Below are positions 57,888 through 64,000 of a DNA stretch of 64,000 bases, piece after piece (within the stretch, counting starts at the first letter, position 1; each line of letters begins with the position of its first letter). The stretch comes from Herbaspirillum frisingense GSF30 (GTDB lineage: Bacteria; Pseudomonadota; Gammaproteobacteria; Burkholderiales; Burkholderiaceae_D). The notes under the pieces are model-generated. The model was not told the DNA's origin, ran no database searches, and saw only the letters and a program-made list of their open reading frames with translations. Both the position numbers and the translations under genes were made by a program. The DNA is taken from assembly GCF_000300975.2 (NCBI RefSeq), contig NZ_AEEC02000011.1, positions 62,001 to 126,000 of the forward strand. Reading direction: 5' to 3'.

Positions 57888-59386
57888 GGCGCAGCGGTGG
57901 CAAGGTCGCCGGTCACCGGCGTTCCTGTGCGCTCTATCCAGCCGCCGCCCAGGGTCTTGTAGAAGGTCACCAGGTTGGTCCAGCGCGATAGCTGCGTGCC
58001 GATCAGGGTCTTCTGCGCCGAATACAGCGTGCGCTGTGAATCCAGCAGGGTCAGGTAGCTATCCACCCCGCTGTTGAAGCGCGCCTGCGAGAGCCGGTAC
58101 GCCTCCCCGCTGGCCTCGACCAGTGCTTCCTGGGCCTGCAGCTGGCGGCCCAGGGTATTGCGCTGGGCCAGAGCGTCGGAGACTTCCTGGAACGCGGTCT
58201 GGATGGCTTTCTCGTATTGCGCCACGCTGATATCGCGGCTGACGGTGGCGATGTCGAGGTTGGCCTGGTTGGCGCCCCCATCGAAGATCGGCAACGAAAT
58301 CTGCGGCACGAAACTCCAGGAACCTGAACCGCCCTTGAACAGCCCTGCCAGGCGCGCGCTGGCGGTGCCGGCGTCGGCAGTCAGGCCGATGCTGGGATAG
58401 AAGGCCGCGCGCGCAGCGCCGATATTGGCATTGGCCGCACGCAGGTTGCGCTCGGCTTCGACGATGTCGGCCCGCCGCTGCAACAGTTCGGAGGGCAGCC
58501 CCGGCGGGATGGTCGCGAGAGGGCTGGCGGCGGCCAGTGCCGTATCCGGCAAGCCATTGGGCAGCAGGCGTTGCGGCAGGTCCTTGCCGACCAGCAGCAC
58601 CAGGGCATTACGGTCCTGATCGACCTGGGCGGTGTAGCTTTCCACGTCGACCCGCGCACTCTCCACACTGGTCTGCGCCTGGCGCAAGGTCAGCGCCGAG
58701 GCCGAGCCCAGTTCGGCACTGCGCTGCGTGAGCGCATAGCTGCTGCTCTGGCTGGCCAGCGTGTCCCTGGCCAGGCGCAGCCGGTCCTGGTCGGACGCCA
58801 GCGTCAGCCAGGCCGTGGCGACTTCGGCGATCAGGCTGATCTGGGTACTGCGTCGCGCTTCGCCGGTGGACAGGAAAGATTGCAGCGCCTGCTCCTTGAG
58901 GCTGCGTACGCGTCCGAACAGGTCCAGCTCATAGGCACTGAAACCCAGCGTGGCGGTATAGCTGCGCGCCGTCAGCGCGCGGCCGGTAGCAGAAAGATCG
59001 GCTGGCGTGCGGCTGGCCGATTCGCTGGTGGCGGCATTGATGGTCGGGAACAGCGCCGCCCGCTCCACACCATATTGCGCACGGGCCTTTTCGATATTGA
59101 GTACCGCCACGCGCAGGTCGCGGTTGTTGGCCAGGGCCAGTGCGATCACGTCTTGCAATACCGGATCGGTGAAGACATCACGCCAGCCGATATCGGCCAC
59201 GGCGGTGGTGGTGGCGGTGGCTGTGGTGGCCGCGCCGGTATCACCCGAGAAGTGCGCGGCCACCGGTGCTGCCGGCCGCTGGTAGTCCGGCATCAGGGTG
59301 CAGCCGCCCAGCAGCATGGCCACCAGCAAAGGCGTCATCAGTACACGGAAAGGGCGTGCGGCGTGCGGGGTCAGGGAAGGTGTCAT
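57884..59386 (-). CDS. RND outer-membrane efflux channel (OprM/TtgC type)
   Basis: A 500-residue outer-membrane factor of the TolC/OprM group. The N-terminal lipoprotein signal ends in lipobox LLGGC. The repeat halves contain the typical APVAAHF and [11 protein letters not shown] segments and [17 protein letters not shown] [17 protein letters not shown]. It forms the trimeric channel through which the pump exports drugs. It starts 1 nt before the end of the pump gene spacing (59386/59388), so the two genes are almost contiguous. Confidence 0.92.
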   Translation of the reverse strand: MTPSLTPHAARPFRVLMTPLLVAMLLGGCTLMPDYQRPAAPVAAHFSGDTGAATTATATTTAVADIGWRDVFTDPVLQDVIALALANNRDLRVAVLNIEKARAQYGVERAALFPTINAATSESASRTPADLSATGRALTARSYTATLGFSAYELDLFGRVRSLKEQALQSFLSTGEARRSTQISLIAEVATAWLTLASDQDRLRLARDTLASQSSSYALTQRSAELGSASALTLRQAQTSVESARVDVESYTAQVDQDRNALVLLVGKDLPQRLLPNGLPDTALAAASPLATIPPGLPSELLQRRADIVEAERNLRAANANIGAARAAFYPSIGLTADAGTASARLAGLFKGGSGSWSFVPQISLPIFDGGANQANLDIATVSRDISVAQYEKAIQTAFQEVSDALAQRNTLGRQLQAQEALVEASGEAYRLSQARFNSGVDSYLTLLDSQRTLYSAQKTLIGTQLSRWTNLVTFYKTLGGGWIERTGTPVTGDLATAAP

Positions 59387-59387
59387 G

Positions 59388-62300
59388 TCAGTGCTCCGGA
59401 GAGATCGCGGCCTGGGCCTGCGATGCGGGGGAAGGCTTGCGAGCGAACAGCTTCATGATGATCACGAAGAACAGCGGCACGAAGAAGATCGCCAGTACCG
59501 TGCCGGAGAGCATGCCCCCGATCACGGCCGTACCCAGCGCATGCTGTGCGCCGGCACCGGCGCCACTGCCCAGCACCAGCGGCAGCACGCCCAGGATGAA
59601 GGCCATCGAGGTCATCAGGATCGGCCGCAGGCGCATGCGTACCGCTTCCAGGGTGGCCTCGACCAGGTCCCTGCCGCTCTCGTACAGGTCCTTGGCAAAC
59701 TCCACGATCAGGATGGCGTTCTTGCAGGCCAGGCCGATGGTGGTCAACAGGCCGACCTGGAAATAGACATCGTTCATCTTCCAGGTCAGGATGGCGCCCA
59801 GCAGCGCGCCGAACACCCCCAGCGGCACCACCAGGATCACCGAGAACGGCACCGCCCAGCTCTCGTAGAGCGCCGCCAGCGCCAGGAACACGATCAGGAT
59901 CGAGATCGCATAGAGGATGCCGGTCTTGCCACTGGAGGCCTTCTCTTGCAGCGACAGGCCGGTCCACTCGTAGCCGATGCCGGGCGGCATCTTGGCCAGT
60001 GCCGCCTCGACGATGGCCATGGCCTGGCCGCTGGAGGCTGCCCCCGGCAGGGCCATCCCCAGTATCTCCATGGATGGCACACCGTTGTAGCGTTCCAGAC
60101 GCGGCGAACCGGACGTCCAGCTGGCCGTGGAGAAGGCGCTGAACGGGACCATGGTGCCGGCGCTGTTGCGTACATACCAGCGGTCGATATCCGAGGGCAG
60201 CATGCGGTATTGCGCATCGCCCTGCAGCATCACCTTCTTGACCCGGCCCTTGTCGATGAAGTCGTTGACATAGCTGCTACCCCAGGCCGTGGCGATGGTG
60301 TCATTGATGTCCGACATCGCTACGCCCAATGCACCGGCCTTGTCGGTATCGACCTGCAGGCGGAACTCGGGCGTATCCTCCAGTCCGTTGGGGCGCACCG
60401 CGACCAGTCGCTTGTCCTGCGCCAACGTAGCCAGCAACTGGTTGCGTGCCTGCATCAGCGCGGCGTGACCAAGGTTGGCCTCGTCCTTCAACATCAGGTC
60501 GAAACCGGTCGCATTACCCAGTTCGGACACCGCCGGCGGCGCGAAGGCGAACACCTTGGCGTCGCGCATGCCGGCAAACGCCGCGCCGGCCTTGGCGGCC
60601 ACATCGGTCACGGACAGCCCTGGTCCCTTGCGCTCATCCCACGGCTTGAGCTTGATGAAGGCAAAGCCCATGTTCTGGCCACTACCTGCGAAGCTGAAAC
60701 CGGAGACCGCAAAAACACCCGAGACCGCATCCTTCTGGTCCACCAGGAAATGCTGCTCGACCTGGCGGATGACTTCGTCGGTGCGCGCCTTGGTCGCACC
60801 GGAGGGCAATTGCAGGATGGCGAACAGCGTTCCCTGATCCTCATCGGGCAGGAAGCCCACCGGCAGCTTCATGAAGCCCGTCACGACCAGCGCCAGCAGC
60901 ACGGCGTAGCCAGCCATGTAACGCCAGCCGCGCGCCAGCATGTGACGCACGATGCCCTGGTAACGATGGTTACCGCGATCGAACTGGCGGTTGAACCAGC
61001 CGAAGAAGCCGCTGGTGGCCAGCGCATGGCCTTTGGCGGCCGGCTTGAGCAAGGTCGCGCACAGGGCCGGAGTAAGCACGATGGCCACCAGCACGGACAG
61101 TGTCATGGCCGAAACGATGGTGATGGAGAACTGGCGATAGATCACGCCGGTCGAGCCACTGAAGAAGGCCATCGGCACAAACACCGCGGCCAGCACCAGG
61201 GCCACGCCCACCAGCGCACCGGTGATCTGGCCCATCGACTTGCGGGTCGCCTCCTTGGGCGGCAAGCCCTCCTCGGACATCACCCGCTCGACGTTTTCCA
61301 CCACCACGATGGCATCGTCGACCAACAGACCGATGGCCAGCACCATCGCAAACATGGTCAGGGTGTTGATGGTGAAACCGAACGCGGCCAGCACACCGAA
61401 GGTCCCCAGCAGCACCACCGGCACGGCGATGGTGGGGATCAGCGTGGCACGCAAATTCTGCAGGAACAGGTACATCACCAAGAACACCAGCACCACGGCT
61501 TCGATCAGGGTGCGCACCACTTCCTCGATGGAGATACGCACGAAGGGTGTGGTGTCATAGGGCTTCTGCACCTTCATCCCGGCAGGGAAGAATTTTTCCA
61601 GCTGGGCCACCCGGGCGTCGATGGCCTTGACCGTATCGAGCGCATTGGCGCCGGTGGCCAGCTTGATGGCCAGGCCGGCCGCCGGCTTGCCGTTGTAACG
61701 CCCCACCGAGGTATAGCTCTCGCTCCCGAGTTCGATGCGGGCCACGTCACGCAACTTGACCCGGGCGCCGTCGGTGAGGGTGCGCAGCACGATGTTCTGG
61801 AACTGCTCGGCCGTACGCAGGCGGGTCTGGGCGGTGATGGTGGCGTTGATCTGCTGGTTCTCGGCAGCCGGCAGACCGCCCAGCTGGCCAGAGGACACCT
61901 GCACGTTCTGCGCCTGGATGGCATTCTTCACATCCAGCGGGGTGAGCCCGTAGCTGTTGAGCTTGTTGGGATCGAGCCAGATCCGCATCGCATACTGTGA
62001 GCCGAACAAGGTGGTGTCCCCCACGCCGTCGACCCGGCTGAGGGCATCCTGGATGTTGGCCGCTACATAGTCCGACAGGTCCGAGCCGCTCATGCTGCCG
62101 TCTTCGGAGGTGAAGGCCAGCACATTGAGGAAATTGGTGGCGGACTTGGTCACCGTGATGCCCTGCTGCTGCACTTCGGAGGGCAGCAGAGGCGTGGCCA
62201 GCGACAGCTTGTTCTGTACCTGCACCTGGGCGGTGTCCGGGTTGGTGCCGTTCTCGAAGGTCAGCGTGATGGTAACGGTGCCGGAAGACTCGCTGGTGGA

Positions 62301-62537
62301 AGCCATGTAGCTCAGACGATCCAGACCCTTCATCTTCTGTTCGATGATCTGGGTCACGGTGTCTTCCAACGTCTTGGCCGAGGCACCGGGATAGTTGGCC
62401 GTAATGGCGATGGCAGGAGGCGCGATGGCCGGGTACTGCGCAATCGGCAGGGTCAGCACCGAGACGGCGCCGGCCAGCATGACGATGATGGCGAGTACCC
62501 AGGCGAAGATGGGGCGGTCAATGAAGAAGCGAGCCAT
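59388..62537 (-). CDS. RND multidrug efflux permease (AcrB/MexB type)
   Basis: A 1049-residue HAE1-family resistance-nodulation-division transporter. Twelve membrane helices and two large periplasmic loops are seen. The proton-relay Asp-Asp pair is in [14 protein letters not shown], and the start [19 protein letters not shown] is canonical for AcrB, MexB and TtgB. Length is normal. It pumps hydrophobic drugs, dyes and solvents by proton motive force in complex with the adaptor and channel encoded next to it. Confidence 0.96.
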   Translation of the reverse strand: MARFFIDRPIFAWVLAIIVMLAGAVSVLTLPIAQYPAIAPPAIAITANYPGASAKTLEDTVTQIIEQKMKGLDRLSYMASTSESSGTVTITLTFENGTNPDTAQVQVQNKLSLATPLLPSEVQQQGITVTKSATNFLNVLAFTSEDGSMSGSDLSDYVAANIQDALSRVDGVGDTTLFGSQYAMRIWLDPNKLNSYGLTPLDVKNAIQAQNVQVSSGQLGGLPAAENQQINATITAQTRLRTAEQFQNIVLRTLTDGARVKLRDVARIELGSESYTSVGRYNGKPAAGLAIKLATGANALDTVKAIDARVAQLEKFFPAGMKVQKPYDTTPFVRISIEEVVRTLIEAVVLVFLVMYLFLQNLRATLIPTIAVPVVLLGTFGVLAAFGFTINTLTMFAMVLAIGLLVDDAIVVVENVERVMSEEGLPPKEATRKSMGQITGALVGVALVLAAVFVPMAFFSGSTGVIYRQFSITIVSAMTLSVLVAIVLTPALCATLLKPAAKGHALATSGFFGWFNRQFDRGNHRYQGIVRHMLARGWRYMAGYAVLLALVVTGFMKLPVGFLPDEDQGTLFAILQLPSGATKARTDEVIRQVEQHFLVDQKDAVSGVFAVSGFSFAGSGQNMGFAFIKLKPWDERKGPGLSVTDVAAKAGAAFAGMRDAKVFAFAPPAVSELGNATGFDLMLKDEANLGHAALMQARNQLLATLAQDKRLVAVRPNGLEDTPEFRLQVDTDKAGALGVAMSDINDTIATAWGSSYVNDFIDKGRVKKVMLQGDAQYRMLPSDIDRWYVRNSAGTMVPFSAFSTASWTSGSPRLERYNGVPSMEILGMALPGAASSGQAMAIVEAALAKMPPGIGYEWTGLSLQEKASSGKTGILYAISILIVFLALAALYESWAVPFSVILVVPLGVFGALLGAILTWKMNDVYFQVGLLTTIGLACKNAILIVEFAKDLYESGRDLVEATLEAVRMRLRPILMTSMAFILGVLPLVLGSGAGAGAQHALGTAVIGGMLSGTVLAIFFVPLFFVIIMKLFARKPSPASQAQAAISPEH

Positions 62538-62553
62538 GATGTGTCCTCGCTTC

Positions 62554-63723
62554 TCAGTTGGAGGCGGTGGTGCTGGCCACGGCGGTCTTGGGCGACCACG
62601 GCACCACCTTCACCTTGGCACCGGGGGTGGCCCGCTGCACGCCATCGACCACCAGTTGATCGCCTTCCTTGAGGCCGCTGCTGACCAGCCATTGGTCCCC
62701 GATGGCGCGGTCGGTCACCAGTGCTCGCAGCTCCACCACGCCCTGGGCATTGACCACCAGCGCCTGCGGCTTGCCGGCACCGTCGCGACTGACCGCCTGC
62801 TGCGGCACCAGCAGGCCCTGCTGGCGTACCCCCTCCTGCAACACCGCACGCACATACATGCCTGGCAGCAGGACCGTGCCCGGGTTGGGGAACACCGCGC
62901 GCAAGGTGATGGCGCCAGTGTCCTGGTTGACGGTCACATCCGAGAATTGCAGCGTCCCTTCCTGGGCGTAGGTACGGCCGTTTTCCAGAATCAGGCGTAC
63001 CTTGGCGCCATTGCCGGACTTCTGCAGCTCGCCGTTGGTCAGGGCTTCCTTCAGGTTCAACCAGGCGGTACTGGACTGGGTGACATCGACATAGATGGGA
63101 TCAAGCTGCTGGATGGTGGTCAGCGCCGTGGTCTGGCTGGCCGTCACCAGCGCCCCCGCCGTCACGCTGGACTTGCCGATGCGGCCCGAGATCGGGGCAT
63201 CGACCTTGGCATAGTCCAGATTGATGCGGCTGGTCTGCACGTTGGCGCGCGCCGAACCGACATCGGCCTCGGCTTCGCCCAGCGAAGCCACCGCGTCATC
63301 GTAATCCTGCTGACTGACCGCCTTGATGGCCACCAGCTCCTTGTAGCGACTGGCCTTCAGACGCGCCGTACGGACCGAGGCCTCGGCCTTGGCCAGCGCG
63401 GCCACGCTGCTGTCATAGGCGGCCTGGTAGCTGGCCGGATTGATCTGGTACAAGACCTGGCCTGACTTGACGTCGCTGCCCTCCCGGAAATTGCGCACCT
63501 TGATGATGCCATTGACCTGCGGCCGCACGTCGGCGATCTGGTAGGGCGAGGTACGCCCCGGCAGCTCGGTCTGCAACTCCACCGGCTGGGCATGTACGGT
63601 CATCACACCCAGCACCGGCGTGCCGGCGGCTGGCGGTGCACCGCCTGGCGGCTTGCCGCAGGCACTGAGCACACTGATGATCGCCAGCACGGTGAAGGGT
63701 TTTACGATGGGGGAAGTGCGCAT
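62554..63723 (-). CDS. RND efflux periplasmic adaptor (AcrA/MexA type) lipoprotein
   Basis: A 389-residue membrane fusion protein. The N-terminal lipobox LSAC follows a hydrophobic segment. The biotinyl-lipoyl-like region contains [19 protein letters not shown] and the coiled hairpin [18 protein letters not shown]. The beta-barrel part reads [20 protein letters not shown]. It bridges the pump and the channel. It is the first gene of the operon, 16 nt before the pump. Its promoter region carries two palindromes and a divergent TetR gene. Confidence 0.94.
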   Translation of the reverse strand: MRTSPIVKPFTVLAIISVLSACGKPPGGAPPAAGTPVLGVMTVHAQPVELQTELPGRTSPYQIADVRPQVNGIIKVRNFREGSDVKSGQVLYQINPASYQAAYDSSVAALAKAEASVRTARLKASRYKELVAIKAVSQQDYDDAVASLGEAEADVGSARANVQTSRINLDYAKVDAPISGRIGKSSVTAGALVTASQTTALTTIQQLDPIYVDVTQSSTAWLNLKEALTNGELQKSGNGAKVRLILENGRTYAQEGTLQFSDVTVNQDTGAITLRAVFPNPGTVLLPGMYVRAVLQEGVRQQGLLVPQQAVSRDGAGKPQALVVNAQGVVELRALVTDRAIGDQWLVSSGLKEGDQLVVDGVQRATPGAKVKVVPWSPKTAVASTTASN

Positions 63724-63759
63724 GAGGAACTCTCCGAAAGGGAAGAATGATTTATAACC

Positions 63760-63806
63760 ATACCGAACTGTACGGTATTATTGGTTGACACCATTCGGCG
63801 AGTCAA
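63760..63806 (-). promoter_or_regulatory. Promoter and TetR operator of the RND operon
   Basis: On the minus strand TTGACT (63806-63801), an 18-bp spacer and AATAAT (63782-63777) give a promoter for the adaptor gene. ATACCGAACTGTACGGTAT (63760-63778), a palindrome with ATACCG/CGGTAT arms, overlaps the -10 edge and start site, as expected for a TetR operator. Confidence 0.6.
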
Positions 63807-63818
63807 GCAATACTGAAC

Positions 63819-63841
63819 ACATCTGTACGAAAAACAGATGT
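63819..63841. promoter_or_regulatory. Second inverted repeat in the efflux intergenic region
   Basis: ACATCTGT and its complement ACAGATGT, separated by 7 nt, lie upstream of the divergent TetR gene. It may be a separate operator for the second TetR protein. Confidence 0.5.
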
Positions 63842-63870
63842 CACCGAAATTACAACGGGGGAATTTGCAA

Positions 63871-64000
63871 ATGCGGGTAAAGACGGAGGAAAAGCGCGAC
63901 GCCATCCTGGCGGCGGCGGCTGACGTATTCAAGGAATCGGGCTTTGAAGGCGCCTCGATGGCCGAGATCTCGGCGCGCATCGGCGGCTCCAAGGGCACCC
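63871..64000 (+). CDS. TetR-family regulator, N-terminal fragment (cut by window edge)
   Basis: The first 43 residues are visible: a helix-turn-helix start MRVKTEEKRDAILAAAADVF, then GFEGASMAEISARIGGSKGT, typical of TetR/AcrR proteins. The gene runs off the window. It is divergent from the efflux operon and shares its 147-nt intergenic region, so it is the more likely direct repressor or a second controller besides the TetR encoded at the operon's end. Confidence 0.85.
   Translation, partial: MRVKTEEKRDAILAAAADVFKESGFEGASMAEISARIGGSKGT

Noticed and set aside
59298-62000. A 900-codon open frame antisense to the RND permease
   Set aside because: The low-complexity His/Gln/Arg-rich translation is a mirror of a well conserved transporter gene.

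Overview
The window is GC-rich (about 60-65%), densely coded and chromosomal. Gene order (rlmE/ftsH/folP/glmM next to a divergent YhbY gene, greA-carB-carA, mrcA) and protein sequences point to a betaproteobacterium of the Oxalobacteraceae, most likely a plant-associated Herbaspirillum. That name is inferred from gene content, not from rRNA. I saw no insertion sequence, prophage or CRISPR array.

Layout. 1-5.1 kb: tail of a SirB1-type protein, the ABC-F ATPase Uup, and penicillin-binding protein 1A. 5.1-5.5 kb: tRNA-Arg(CCT) split in its anticodon loop by a 254-nt ORF-less group I intron. 5.5-7.6 kb: a two-gene c-type cytochrome operon. 7.7-15.1 kb: housekeeping genes phoB, glmM, folP, ftsH, rlmE, YhbY and greA. 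15.5-19.9 kb: carB and carA. 20-28.5 kb: GlcG/HbpS-like protein, NlpC/P60 hydrolase, patatin-like lipoprotein, a ParB-like protein, YigZ, an MFS exporter with a divergent Cys-rich regulator, an unknown protein and a MazEF toxin-antitoxin pair.

28.6-36.7 kb: a sugar-acid catabolic locus. An MFS transporter, a 6-phosphogluconate-dehydrogenase-like protein, a RuBisCO-like protein and a DUF1537 kinase lie on one strand, followed by a FadR/NanR-type regulator. The combination matches the known D-apionate route (ApnO, OiaK, OiaX), which makes a four-carbon ketose phosphate from a plant branched sugar acid. A LysR regulator and a divergent DapA-family enzyme adjoin it. 36.8-51.7 kb: flavin reductase-like protein, cupin, then a signalling region: an atypical OmpR regulator, a REC-AraC regulator with a 7TM hybrid kinase, two chemoreceptors ending in CheR-tether-like pentapeptides, a GAF/EAL protein, a MerR regulator and a GGDEF cyclase.

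51.8-57.3 kb: an MFS-amidase-RidA-FAD oxidase operon with a divergent LysR gene, with a chemical logic of amide hydrolysis, oxidation to an imine, and imine hydrolysis by RidA. 57.3-64 kb: a complete RND multidrug efflux operon (adaptor, pump, outer-membrane channel) with one TetR gene overlapping its tail and a second TetR gene divergent at its head and cut by the window edge.
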